Assembly: GCF_036178145.1 (NCBI RefSeq)
Contig: NZ_CP108067.1
Location: forward strand, 3,968,001 to 4,032,000
Direction: 5' to 3'
DNA: 64,000 bases
DNA from: Streptomyces sp. NBC_00273
Lineage (GTDB): Bacteria; Actinomycetota; Actinomycetes; Streptomycetales; Streptomycetaceae
In this document: positions 25,708-34,471 of the stretch, in pieces
Numbering within the stretch: the stretch's first letter is position 1
How the letters are laid out: the number at the start of each line of letters is the position of its first letter
Position numbers and translations under genes: made by a program
The notes under the pieces: generated by a model
The model's input: only the letters and a program-made list of their open reading frames with translations
What the model was told of the DNA's origin: nothing
The model's database searches: none

Positions 25708-28700
25708 TCACTCGACCGTCTGGCGGCCCTCCGGGCGGACGCTGCACGAGCTGCGGAAGGAGCAGTGGTCGCAGTGGCGGCCCGCGGCGGGCGCGAACCG
25801 CTCGTCCAGGACCCGGCCCGCGGCGGTGGCCAGCAGGTCGCCGACCCACTCGCCGTCGAGCGGTTCCTGGGCCTGCACCTTGGGCACCGCGTCGCCGCCC
25901 TCGCGGATCGCGGCGCCCTGGCGGAGCTGGACGAGCTCGGCGCCGCCGGAAGCGGGGCGCAGACCGTCGAAGACCTCGTCGACGGCGCCCTCGCGCACGG
26001 CGAGCTGGTAGACGGCGAGCTGGGGGTGGCGGGCGACCTCGTCCTTGGTGGGCGCCGACTTGCCGGTCTTGAAGTCGACGACGTACGCACGCCCCTGCGG
26101 GTCCGATTCGACCCGGTCCATGGAACCCCGGATGCGCACGGCGACCTCACCGGCTTCGAGCGTGACGTCGAACTCGTGCTCCGTCGCCACGGCCGCGCGG
26201 CCGCCGCGGTCGGTGGTGTGCCAGCGCAGGAAGCGCTCCAGGGCGGCGCGGGCGTTGTCCTTCTCCTGGCGGGACTTCCAGGGGGCGTCGAAGGCGAGGG
26301 CGTCCCACACCGAGTCGAGGCGCTCCATGAGGACGGCCAGGTCGGCGGGGGTGCGGCCGGAGGCGACCTCGTCGGCGAGGACGTGGACGACGTTGCCGAA
26401 GCCCTGGGCGGCGGTGGAGGGGGTGTCGGCCTTGACCTCGCGGCCGAGGAACCACTGGAGGGAGCAGGTGTTGGCGAGCTGCTCCAGGGCGCTGCCGGAC
26501 AGGGCGACGGGCCGGTCCCGGTCGCGGAGGGGGACGCTGCTGCGGGTGGGCTCGTACAGGCCCCACCAGCGCTGCGGGTGCGCGGCGGGGACCAGCGGGC
26601 GGTCCTCGTCGTCGGTGAGCGCGGCGAGGCGGGCGAGGCGGCGGGCGGCCGCGTCGCGCAGGGCGGGCGAGGCGTCGGGGTCGACGGTGGTGGCGCGCAG
26701 CTCGGCGACGAGCGCGGCGACGGCGAGGGGGCGGCGGGGGCGGCCGGTGACGTCCCGCGGGGGGACGCCGAGCTCGTTGAGGAAGCGGGAGGGCTGGTCA
26801 CCGTCGTCGGCGGGAGCCTTGACGGCGGTGACGACGAGGCGGTCGCGGGCGCGGGTGGCGGCGACGTAGAAGAGCCGGCGCTCCTCGGCGAGCAGGGCGC
26901 CGGGGGTGAGCGGCTCGGCGAGGCCGTCGCGGCCGATGCGGTCGGCCTCCAGGAGGGAACCGCGGCGGCGGAGGTCGGGCCACAGGCCCTCCTGGACGCC
27001 GGCGACGACGACGAGGGACCACTCCAGTCCCTTGGAGCGGTGGGCGGTCATCAGCCGGACGGCGTCGGAGCGGGTGGCGCGGGCCGTCAACGTGTCGGCG
27101 GCGATGTCCTCCGCCTCCAGTTGTTCGAGGAAGTTGAGCGCGCCGCGGCCGCCGGTGCGCTCCTCGGCGCGGGCTGCGGTGTCGAAGAGGGCGCAGACCG
27201 CGTCGAGGTCGCGGTCGGCGTTACGGCCGGCCGCGCCACCGCGGCGGGCGCTGCGCTCCAGCCGCTGCGGCCAGGGCGTGCCGTCCCAGAGGACCCACAG
27301 GGCCTCCTCGGCGGTGCCGCCGCCCTGGAGCAGCTCGCGGGCCTTGCGCAGGAGCAGTCCGAGGCGCTGGGCGCCACGGGCGTAAGCGGGGTCGTGGGCG
27401 GTGAGCCGCTCGGGCTCGGCAAGGGCGCGCGCGAGGAGTACGTCGGAGGGCGCGGGCACCTTGACGCCGGCGGCCCGCTCCTCGTCGCGCAGGGCGCGGC
27501 CGAGACGGCGCAGGTCGGCGGCGTCCATCCCGCCGAGGGGGGAGGCGAGCAGGGTGAGGGCGGCCTCGACGCCGATGCCTCCGGCGGGGTCGGCGGGGCC
27601 CTCGGGGGCCGCCCCCTGCCCGGGCTCGGCAGCGTCGGGCTCCCCGCCCGCGGGGTCCGCGGGGCCCGGCCCCGGGCCCGGGCCCGCTGCGACGGCGTCG
27701 GGGTCGGGGTCGCCTCCGGCGGGGTCGCCGGCACCCGGCCCGACCGCGTCGGCAGAGCCGGTGGGGGCTTCGGGGCCCTGCCCCGAGCCGGGCTCGACGG
27801 CGTCGGGCCCGCCGGGGTCCGCAGCCTGCGCCGGGCCGCCCGCGGGCGCGGCGGGGCCGGTGGACACGGCGGGGCTGCGCCCCGAGCCGGGCTCGACGGC
27901 GTCGGGGGCGCCTCCCGAGAGGCCCGCGCCCGGCCCGCCCCCGGCGTCGGCCGGCGTCGGCCCGGGGGCCGCTCCGGGCTCGACCGTGTCGGCCCGGACC
28001 TGCGGACCGGACCCGGCGGCTGGGAACGTGCCGGCGGGGGCGTCGGCCGGCGTCGGGCCGTCGGAGTGCGCCGTGTCCGGGGCGGGCGGCAGCGCCGGGT
28101 CGGCTGCGGCGGGTTCGGCGTGCGGGTCGGTTCCGGGGCCCGACGGCGCGGGGTCGGCCGCGGTGGCCGAGACGCGGAGGGCCGTCAGGAGGGGGGAGAC
28201 CGCCGGTTCGTGGCGAAGGGGCGTGTCCGCGCCGTCCGTTTCGACCGGTACCCCCGCCGAAATCAGGGCGCGGCGCATCGCGGGGAGGGTGCGGCCGCCC
28301 GCGCGGACCAGGACGGCCATGTCCTGCCAGGGCACCCCGTCCTCCAGGTGGGCCCGCCGCAGGACGTCGGCGATGTTGTCCAGCTCGGCGCCCGCCGTCG
28401 GGTACGTGAACACCTCCACCCGGCCGCCCTCCCGCACCGGCGCGAGGTTCCGGTGGGCACGGACCGCCTCGACCGGCAGTCGCGGGACGGGCATCCGGGT
28501 GGTGAGCAGCCGGGTGGCCGCCAGGAGGGCCGCGCCGGAGCGGCGGCCGACGGTGAGGGCCTTGACCCGCGCGCCGGGGAAGGCCGACCCGAAGTCCAGG
28601 ACGTTGTTGATGTCCGCACCGCGGAAGGCGTAGATCGACTGGTCGGGGTCGCCGAAGGCGACCAGCGTGCCGCCCGGGCCGGTGAGGGCGCGCAGCAGCC

Positions 28701-29499
28701 GCAGCTGCGAGGCGTCCGTGTCCTGGTACTCGTCGACGAAGATCGCGTCGTAGGCGGAGGCGAGGGCCGGCGTGCGTTCCGCGAGGAGCACCGCCCGGTG
28801 CAGGAGTTCCGCGTAGTCCAGCGTGCCCTGCATGTCGAGGACGTCGAGGTACTCGGAGAGGAAGGCCGCCGCCGCCTTCCAGTCCGGGCGGCCGATGCGG
28901 TCGGCGAACGAGGACAGGGCCTGCGGCCCGAGGCCCAGTTCGCGGGCGCGGGCGAGCACCGCCCGGACCTCGTCGGCGAACCCGCGCGTGGTCAGCGCGG
29001 CGCGCAGGTCGTCCGGCCAGCGGATGGAGCGGATCCGGCGCTGGCCCTCGAGGAGGGTGCGGACCATCACGTCCTGCTCGGGGCCGGACAGCAGCCGCAG
29101 CGGGTCGGCGAAGAGGTCGGTGTCCTGGTGGGCGCGGACCAGTCCGTAGCAGAAGGAGTGGAAGGTGGTGGCCTGCGGAGCGCGCGCACCGCCGAGGCGC
29201 AGGGCGGCCCGGTCGCGCAGTTCCACCGCCGCCTTGCGGCTGAAGGTGAGGATGAGGATCCGGGCGGGGTCGGCGCCCGCTTCCACCCGGGCGGTGACGG
29301 CTTCGACCAGCGTGGTCGTCTTTCCGGTGCCCGGTCCGGCGAGGACCAGCAGTGGTCCCCCGGTGTGGTCAACCACCGCGCGCTGCGCTGCGTCCAGCAC
29401 AGGGGGATCCACCCGTTCCGGCCCGGTGCGCACGAGGCGGTACGCGTCGGGGGTCCGCGTACGCCGCCGTTCGGTGCGGTCCGAGGAAGAGGTGATCAC
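25708..29499 (-). CDS. adnA: helicase-nuclease AdnA subunit
   Basis: A 1263-residue partner of AdnB, with the same helicase-nuclease layout. Walker A is AGPGTGKTTTL near residue 55; VDEYQDTDASQLRLL and FGDPDQSIYAFRGAD are motifs II and III. The nuclease shows GSMDRVESDPQGRAYVVDFK and HPQLAVYQ. Cysteines at NTCSLQWFLGR and CDHCSFRSSC fit the 4Fe-4S pattern of RecB/Cas4-type nucleases. Mycobacterial AdnA is about 1050 residues; the extra length is a Pro/Gly/Ala-rich insert at residues ~437-643 inside the helicase half. It is upstream of adnB, as in mycobacteria. GTG start at 29499. Confidence 0.92.
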   Translation of the reverse strand: MITSSSDRTERRRTRTPDAYRLVRTGPERVDPPVLDAAQRAVVDHTGGPLLVLAGPGTGKTTTLVEAVTARVEAGADPARILILTFSRKAAVELRDRAALRLGGARAPQATTFHSFCYGLVRAHQDTDLFADPLRLLSGPEQDVMVRTLLEGQRRIRSIRWPDDLRAALTTRGFADEVRAVLARARELGLGPQALSSFADRIGRPDWKAAAAFLSEYLDVLDMQGTLDYAELLHRAVLLAERTPALASAYDAIFVDEYQDTDASQLRLLRALTGPGGTLVAFGDPDQSIYAFRGADINNVLDFGSAFPGARVKALTVGRRSGAALLAATRLLTTRMPVPRLPVEAVRAHRNLAPVREGGRVEVFTYPTAGAELDNIADVLRRAHLEDGVPWQDMAVLVRAGGRTLPAMRRALISAGVPVETDGADTPLRHEPAVSPLLTALRVSATAADPAPSGPGTDPHAEPAAADPALPPAPDTAHSDGPTPADAPAGTFPAAGSGPQVRADTVEPGAAPGPTPADAGGGPGAGLSGGAPDAVEPGSGRSPAVSTGPAAPAGGPAQAADPGGPDAVEPGSGQGPEAPTGSADAVGPGAGDPAGGDPDPDAVAAGPGPGPGPADPAGGEPDAAEPGQGAAPEGPADPAGGIGVEAALTLLASPLGGMDAADLRRLGRALRDEERAAGVKVPAPSDVLLARALAEPERLTAHDPAYARGAQRLGLLLRKARELLQGGGTAEEALWVLWDGTPWPQRLERSARRGGAAGRNADRDLDAVCALFDTAARAEERTGGRGALNFLEQLEAEDIAADTLTARATRSDAVRLMTAHRSKGLEWSLVVVAGVQEGLWPDLRRRGSLLEADRIGRDGLAEPLTPGALLAEERRLFYVAATRARDRLVVTAVKAPADDGDQPSRFLNELGVPPRDVTGRPRRPLAVAALVAELRATTVDPDASPALRDAAARRLARLAALTDDEDRPLVPAAHPQRWWGLYEPTRSSVPLRDRDRPVALSGSALEQLANTCSLQWFLGREVKADTPSTAAQGFGNVVHVLADEVASGRTPADLAVLMERLDSVWDALAFDAPWKSRQEKDNARAALERFLRWHTTDRGGRAAVATEHEFDVTLEAGEVAVRIRGSMDRVESDPQGRAYVVDFKTGKSAPTKDEVARHPQLAVYQLAVREGAVDEVFDGLRPASGGAELVQLRQGAAIREGGDAVPKVQAQEPLDGEWVGDLLATAAGRVLDERFAPAAGRHCDHCSFRSSCSVRPEGRQTVE
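27575..28185 (-). repeat. low-complexity repeat region inside adnA
   Basis: About 600 bases encode a Pro/Gly/Ala/Asp-rich segment with recurring DAVEPGSG-type phrases. At DNA level CCCCGAGCCGGGCTCGACGG recurs near 27785 and 27880, with weaker copies near 27615 and 27970. The segment interrupts the second helicase half. Confidence 0.7.
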
Positions 29500-29691
29500 G
29501 TGGGGTGCCGGTCCTGGTGGGTCTGCGGGGTGTGGCGGTGCTGCCGTAACGGCTCGCGCGGAAGCCGCCGCGGAAGCCGAAGTGGCAACGCTACGGCAAG
29601 CCGCCGACGCCGCGCAGTCCCCCCGAGTACCCCGGACGGGCGTTCGGGCCGTCGCCCGATCGCCCGTCCGGGCCCCGCATGGCCGAAGCTG

Positions 29692-30042
29692 TCAGGTGTG
29701 AGCCTCGTCGCGCGAGCCGTCCTGTCCGGGGGACCCGTCCCAGCGCGCCCGGCGCATGTCCAGCCGCGGCTCGCCGCCCGCCGTCAGGCGCAGCGGGGTG
29801 GCCTCGGTCCGGTAGTGCTCCAGGGCGCGCACCTCGTGGCCGGGCAGCGGCAGGCCGTCCGCCCGCACCACGCGCCACCAGGGCACGGCTCCCCCGTACA
29901 GGGCCATGACACGCCCGACCTGGCGCGGTCCTCCCTCGCCGAGCCACTCGGCGACGTCCCCGTACGTCATCACCCGGCCGGGCGGAATACGCTCGGCCAC
30001 CTCCAGTACGCGCTCCGCGTACGCGGGCAGCTCCTCACTCAT
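29692..30042 (-). CDS. alkyltransferase-like protein (ATL, MGMT family)
   Basis: A 116-residue relative of O6-alkylguanine transferase. The winged-helix DNA-binding part is visible (PPGRVMTYGDVAEWLG, GGPRQVGRVMA). The active-site PCHR motif reads PWWR, so the acceptor Cys is Trp and the next His is also Trp. ATL proteins bind O6-alkylguanine, flip it out and pass it to nucleotide excision repair instead of repairing it. The start is an ATG at 30042 without an obvious site. Next to adnA, as Rv3204 lies near Rv3202c. Confidence 0.9.
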   Translation of the reverse strand: MSEELPAYAERVLEVAERIPPGRVMTYGDVAEWLGEGGPRQVGRVMALYGGAVPWWRVVRADGLPLPGHEVRALEHYRTEATPLRLTAGGEPRLDMRRARWDGSPGQDGSRDEAHT

Positions 30043-30209
30043 TCAGCACATGGTGCAGTACGTCGGCCGCGCTCCGGCGGAGGTCTCGCTTCCGCACCGG
30101 CGCGCACCCTGATGCCCCGCTGGCCCGTCGGTCCGTGCCACCATCTTCCGGGCGGTGACTGGTGATACGTGATCAAGAAGAGACGGACGTGACGACGAAG
30201 GAGCAGGGT

Positions 30210-33032
30210 GTGAGCCCTCCGGAAGGCGCGGCGACCGACGACGGCGCACGCCCTGACGACGGCCGCTCCGCCCGCCCCGAACCCGTCCCGGAGCCCCGTC
30301 CGGAGCCCCCGCGCCCCGACGGCCGGACCGACCGCCCGGGCGGAGCCAAGGCGGCGAGGGCCAAGGCGGCCAGTGCCAAGGCCGGCGAAGCCAAGGCGGC
30401 CGAAGCCGGAGCCGGCACGGCTGCCGAGGGCCCGCACGGTCACGCCGCCACGGACGCCGACCGGGTCGAGGTCGACGAACCGCTGCTCGCCGCCCGCGTG
30501 CACCGGCCGTCCGACCTCGTACGCCTGCTCGTCGGCATCCTCGGGATCGCCGTCCTCCTCGCCATCGCCGCCTTCGCCCACGGCACCACCGTGGGTCTGG
30601 AGGAGGACATCAGCAAGGGCACCGGCCAGGCGCCCGCCCTGCTGATCAAGGTCGCCGCGCTGGTCTCCAGCATCGCCGTGCTGCTGCTGCCCGTCGCCTT
30701 CGCCATCGAGCGGCTGATCAAACGCGACGGGCTGCGCATCGCCGACGGCGTACTCGCGGCCGTCCTCGCGCACGGCGTCACCCTCGCCACCGACCTGTGG
30801 GTCTCGCAGGCCGCCCCCGAAACGATCCAGGACGCCCTGACCCGCCCCGCGGCCGGTGGCACCTTGACCGACCCGGTGCACGGCTACCTCGCGCCCGTCA
30901 TCGCGTACATGACCGCGGTCGGGATGACCCGCAGGCCCCACTGGCGCGTCGCCCTGTGGGTGGTCCTGCTGCTCAACGCCTTCGCCATGCTGGTCAACGG
31001 CTACACCACCCCCTTCTCGATCATCCTCACGGTGCTGATCGGCTGGAGCGTCGCCTACGGCACCCTGTACGCCGTCGGCTCGCCCAACGTCCGCCCCACC
31101 GGGCAGCACCTCCTCGCCGGACTGCGCCGGGTCGGCTTCCAGCCGGTCAGCGCGATGCGCGCCGAGATGCCCGAGGGCCCCGAGCCCTCCGAGGCCAACG
31201 ACCGGGGGCGCCGCTACCACGTGACCCTGGAGGACGGACCGCCGCTCGACGTCACGATCGTCGACCGCGAGCAGCAGGCCCACGGCTTCTTCTACCGGGT
31301 CTGGCGCCGGCTCACCCTGCGCGGCATCACCACCGGGCGCAGCCTGCAGTCGCTGCGCCAGGCGCTGGAGCAGGAGGCGCTCCTCGCGTACGCGGCCATC
31401 GCGGCCGGGGCGAACGCGCCGAAGCTGATCGCCACCTCCGAGCTCGGTCCGGACGCGGTGATGCTCGTGTACGAGCACCTGGACGTCCGGGCCCTCGACG
31501 CGCTCGCCGACGAGGAGATCACCGACGAGCTGATCCACCACACCTGGGAGCAGGTACGGGCCCTCCAGTCGCGGCGGATCGCACACCGCCGGCTCACCGG
31601 GGACGCCCTTGTGGTGGATCGTTCCGGCAACGTCATCCTGACCGACCTGCGCGGCGGCGAGATCGCCGCCGGCGATCTGGTCCTGCGGATGGACATCGCC
31701 CAGCTGCTGACCACGATCGGCCTGCGGGTCGGCGCCGAGCGCGCGGTGGCGTCGGCCGTGTCGGTGCTCGGCCCGGACGCGGTGGCGGACTGTCTGCCGC
31801 TGCTCCAGCCGATCGCGCTGAGCCGTTCCACCCGGGCGACGCTGCGCAAGCTGGCCCGGGAGCGGGCGGAGCGACAGCGGGAGGCCGTACTGGAGTCCTC
31901 GCGGGCGGCGAAGGCGGCGCGGGAGGCGGAGTCCGCGGACTCCGCGACCCCGGTCTCCGCCTCGGCCGCCGCCGACCGCAAGGCCGAGAAGAAGGCCCTG
32001 GAAGATGCGCTGGACGGGGCCCGCGAGGAGGATCTGCTGACCCAGATCCGCCACCAGGTGCTGCTCATCCGACCGCAGGCCCCGGTGGAGCCGGCCCGGC
32101 TGGAGCGGATCCGGCCGCGCACGCTGGTCTCGTTCATCGCGGGCGCGTTCGGCGCGTACTTCCTGCTCACGCAGCTCGCCCACGTCGACTTCGCGACGAT
32201 CATCGGCCAGGCGCAGTGGGGCTGGGTCGGGGCGGCGCTCGCCTTCTCGGCGCTGACGTACTTCGCGGCGGCGATGAGCCTGCTGGGCTTCGTCCCGGAG
32301 CGGGTCCCGTTCCTACGGACCGTGGTCGCGCAGGTGGCCGGGTCGTTCGTGAAGTTGGTGGCCCCGGCGGCCGTCGGCGGCGTCGCGTTGAACACGCGGT
32401 TCCTCCAGCGGGCGGGGGTCCGGCCGGGGCTGGCGGTCGCGAGCGTGGGCGCCTCCCAGTTGTTCGGGCTGGCCAGCCACATCGTGCTGCTGCTGTCCTT
32501 CGGCTATCTGACCGGAACCGAGAAGACCCCGGAGATGACCCCGTCCCGGGCCGTCATCGCGGGTCTGCTGACGGTGGCCGTGCTGGTGCTGGTGGTGACG
32601 GCGGTCCCGTTCCTGCGGAAGTTCGTGGTGACGCGGGTACGGGCGCTGTTCGCGGGCGTGGTGCCGCGCATGCTTGACGTGCTCCAGCGGCCGAAGAAGC
32701 TGCTGACCGGCATCGGCGGGATGCTGCTGCTGACGGGCTGCTTCGTGATGTGCCTGGACGCGTCGATCCGCGCGTTCGGGGGCGGCGAGGCCATCAGCTA
32801 CGCGAGCATCGCGGTGGTGTTCCTCGCGGGCAACGCACTGGGGTCGGCGGCGCCGACGCCGGGCGGTATGGGCGCGGTGGAGACCACGCTGACCCTCGGG
32901 CTGATCGCGGCGGGGCTGGAGAAGGAGGTCGCGATCTCCGCGGTGCTGCTGTTCCGCCTGATGACCTTCTGGCTGCCGGTGCTGCCGGGGTGGATCTCGT
33001 TCAACTTCCTGACCCGCAAGGAAGCCATCTAG
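30210..33032 (+). CDS. kinase-like / UPF0104 (LPG synthase-type) membrane protein
   Basis: A 940-residue polytopic protein. An acidic, Pro/Ala-rich cytoplasmic N-terminus (~95 residues) leads to a first membrane block, then a soluble domain (~330-600) that resembles a degenerate aminoglycoside-kinase/ABC1 fold (HRRLTGDALVVDRSGNVIL, then TDLRGG). A C-terminal UPF0104 block (~630-930) follows, with GSFVKLVAPAAVGGVALNTR and GGMGAVETTLTLG, the TIGR00374/lysyl-phosphatidylglycerol synthase membrane signature. No lysyl transferase domain is present, so a flippase-like role is more likely. The GTG at 30210 has GAAGGAG six bases upstream; GTGs at 30162 and 30189 are in frame. Confidence 0.85.
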   Translation: MSPPEGAATDDGARPDDGRSARPEPVPEPRPEPPRPDGRTDRPGGAKAARAKAASAKAGEAKAAEAGAGTAAEGPHGHAATDADRVEVDEPLLAARVHRPSDLVRLLVGILGIAVLLAIAAFAHGTTVGLEEDISKGTGQAPALLIKVAALVSSIAVLLLPVAFAIERLIKRDGLRIADGVLAAVLAHGVTLATDLWVSQAAPETIQDALTRPAAGGTLTDPVHGYLAPVIAYMTAVGMTRRPHWRVALWVVLLLNAFAMLVNGYTTPFSIILTVLIGWSVAYGTLYAVGSPNVRPTGQHLLAGLRRVGFQPVSAMRAEMPEGPEPSEANDRGRRYHVTLEDGPPLDVTIVDREQQAHGFFYRVWRRLTLRGITTGRSLQSLRQALEQEALLAYAAIAAGANAPKLIATSELGPDAVMLVYEHLDVRALDALADEEITDELIHHTWEQVRALQSRRIAHRRLTGDALVVDRSGNVILTDLRGGEIAAGDLVLRMDIAQLLTTIGLRVGAERAVASAVSVLGPDAVADCLPLLQPIALSRSTRATLRKLARERAERQREAVLESSRAAKAAREAESADSATPVSASAAADRKAEKKALEDALDGAREEDLLTQIRHQVLLIRPQAPVEPARLERIRPRTLVSFIAGAFGAYFLLTQLAHVDFATIIGQAQWGWVGAALAFSALTYFAAAMSLLGFVPERVPFLRTVVAQVAGSFVKLVAPAAVGGVALNTRFLQRAGVRPGLAVASVGASQLFGLASHIVLLLSFGYLTGTEKTPEMTPSRAVIAGLLTVAVLVLVVTAVPFLRKFVVTRVRALFAGVVPRMLDVLQRPKKLLTGIGGMLLLTGCFVMCLDASIRAFGGGEAISYASIAVVFLAGNALGSAAPTPGGMGAVETTLTLGLIAAGLEKEVAISAVLLFRLMTFWLPVLPGWISFNFLTRKEAI

Positions 33033-33034
33033 CC

Positions 33035-33085
33035 TCCGGCTCCGGTCGGCGCCCGCCTCAAACGCCGGCGTGGCCGGAAGATCCG
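33035..33085. repeat. dispersed GC-rich element (intergenic copy)
   Basis: GCCTCAAACGCCGGCG followed by a GGCCGG palindrome lies directly after the stop of the UPF0104 gene. It is a shorter relative of the elements at 40.4 and 43.2 kb. Confidence 0.6.
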
Positions 33086-33127
33086 GCCGGCGGGGTCGGT
33101 GTCCGAGGCGGGTGGCAGCATGCATCC

Positions 33128-34390
33128 ATGAGCGAAGACCAGGACAGCCGTTGCCCGTTCGACGATCCGGCCGCGGTGCTGCGCGCGGACCGGGTGGCCC
33201 TGCGGGGCGGGGCCGCGGGTGAAGGGGGCATCGGGCGGGAGGTGTTCGCGCAGGCCGAGGCCGTCTTCGGACGGGCCGAGGTGGGGCGGGCGGAGTTCGC
33301 CTCCTGGCTGCACTTCGCCGCGACCGTGCTCGGGCACCACGACTACGCCGCCCGCGTCGCCGCGGCCGAACCGGAACTGCCCTGGCGGACGGTGTGGGCC
33401 TGGTGGCGGCCCGTCGGCGCCTACGAAGCGGAGCCGAACCTCAGCGGGGACCACACCGCCGAGGTGTACGACCTCGCCGGGGGCGCGGCGGCCGTGAAGG
33501 TGTGGGCCCTGTGGTGCGAGGACGCCTGGTTCGACCTGGAAACGGGACGCCGGCTTCCCGCACCGGCCGACGGTGAGGCCGTGGAGCGGGACGCGGAGGA
33601 GCCGGACGGCCCTTGGCTGTTCGACGCTGACGAGGAGGGCTGGGCGCTGAACTGCCCCGGCACCTGGGAGGAACCGGTTCCGCTCGGCGCCGGCCGCTAC
33701 CTGTACGCGGAGGCGCGCGGGATCGTGGTGGTGGAGGGGAACGCCGCGGCGCTCGCCGACTGGCCCCGGGGCGCCGCCGACTCCTCGTCCTGGGCGTCCG
33801 CCGAGGACGCTCCGTGGTTCCGCCCGGGCACGCGCGGCTCCGGTCCGCTCACCGCGGCCGGGCTCGCCCGGACCTTCGGCGACGCGTGGGTCACCCGCGT
33901 CCCCGGCGACGGGCTCCCGGACGCGCTGGAGCACCCGGGCACCCGGGAGTTCCTGAGCGGGGTGGGGCTGCCGCGCCACTGGGCCGCGGGCGTCAGCTCG
34001 TTCGAGGCCGCCCCGCAGTTGCTGCGGCCGCTGACCGCGCAGGCACCGGAGGCCGGCGACGACGACCTCCTGCACCTCGGGACCTTCGACTTCGGGTACA
34101 CGGACCCGGGCCTGGTGGGCGTCCACCGCGTCACCGGAGCGGTCCACATGTACCAGGAGTCGGTCATCCCGCTGGCCCGGGACGTGGCGACCTTCGTGGG
34201 GCTCCTCGACGGCGTGCGCCGGTACATGGGCGCCTGCTGGTCCTCGTACCCGGCCGAGGACGGCATCGGAGCCTTCGGCGAGGCGATGGAAGCCCTGGAT
34301 CCCGGGGCGCTGGCCGACGGCTCGCCCTCCGCCGAGACCTGGGAGCACCTGTTCGCCGCGATCACCGAGCTGAGCGTGTACGGCTACTGA
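33128..34390 (+). CDS. SUKH-4 family (SMI1/KNR4-like) protein
   Basis: A 420-residue soluble protein. The C-terminal ~170 residues resemble SUKH-4 immunity proteins (GLPRHWAAGVSSFEAAPQLL, LLHLGTFDFGYTDPGLVGVH, then a short helix around ARDVATFVGLLDGVRRYM). The N-terminal half is acidic, Trp-rich and not recognised. SUKH proteins usually neutralise nuclease or deaminase toxins delivered by neighbours; no toxin lies nearby, so this may be an orphan immunity protein or a housekeeping member. The ATG at 33128 lacks a strong site. It is upstream of the Tap-like gene. Confidence 0.6.
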   Translation: MSEDQDSRCPFDDPAAVLRADRVALRGGAAGEGGIGREVFAQAEAVFGRAEVGRAEFASWLHFAATVLGHHDYAARVAAAEPELPWRTVWAWWRPVGAYEAEPNLSGDHTAEVYDLAGGAAAVKVWALWCEDAWFDLETGRRLPAPADGEAVERDAEEPDGPWLFDADEEGWALNCPGTWEEPVPLGAGRYLYAEARGIVVVEGNAAALADWPRGAADSSSWASAEDAPWFRPGTRGSGPLTAAGLARTFGDAWVTRVPGDGLPDALEHPGTREFLSGVGLPRHWAAGVSSFEAAPQLLRPLTAQAPEAGDDDLLHLGTFDFGYTDPGLVGVHRVTGAVHMYQESVIPLARDVATFVGLLDGVRRYMGACWSSYPAEDGIGAFGEAMEALDPGALADGSPSAETWEHLFAAITELSVYGY

Positions 34391-34392
34391 GG

Positions 34393-34422
34393 GGAGGGCG
34401 GGCGGGCCGGCCCGCCCCCCGT
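34393..34422 (+). terminator. possible terminator after the SUKH-4 gene
   Basis: GGGCGGGCGGGCC pairs with GGCCCGCCCCCC just after the stop codon. The T tail is weak, so the call is tentative. Confidence 0.5.
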
Positions 34423-34471
34423 TCGGGTCAGCGCACGGGCGGGGTCACCGCGGGGCCCACAGGATGGGGAC

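Noticed and set aside
20340..26072. A 1910-codon open frame on the plus strand
   Set aside because: It is antisense to the M20 dipeptidase and adnB, which have clear motifs. Its translation is Gly/Arg/Val-rich without domains, as expected for the opposite strand of GC-rich genes.
25765..30165. A 1466-codon open frame on the plus strand
   Set aside because: It is antisense to adnA and the ATL gene, with no motif of its own.
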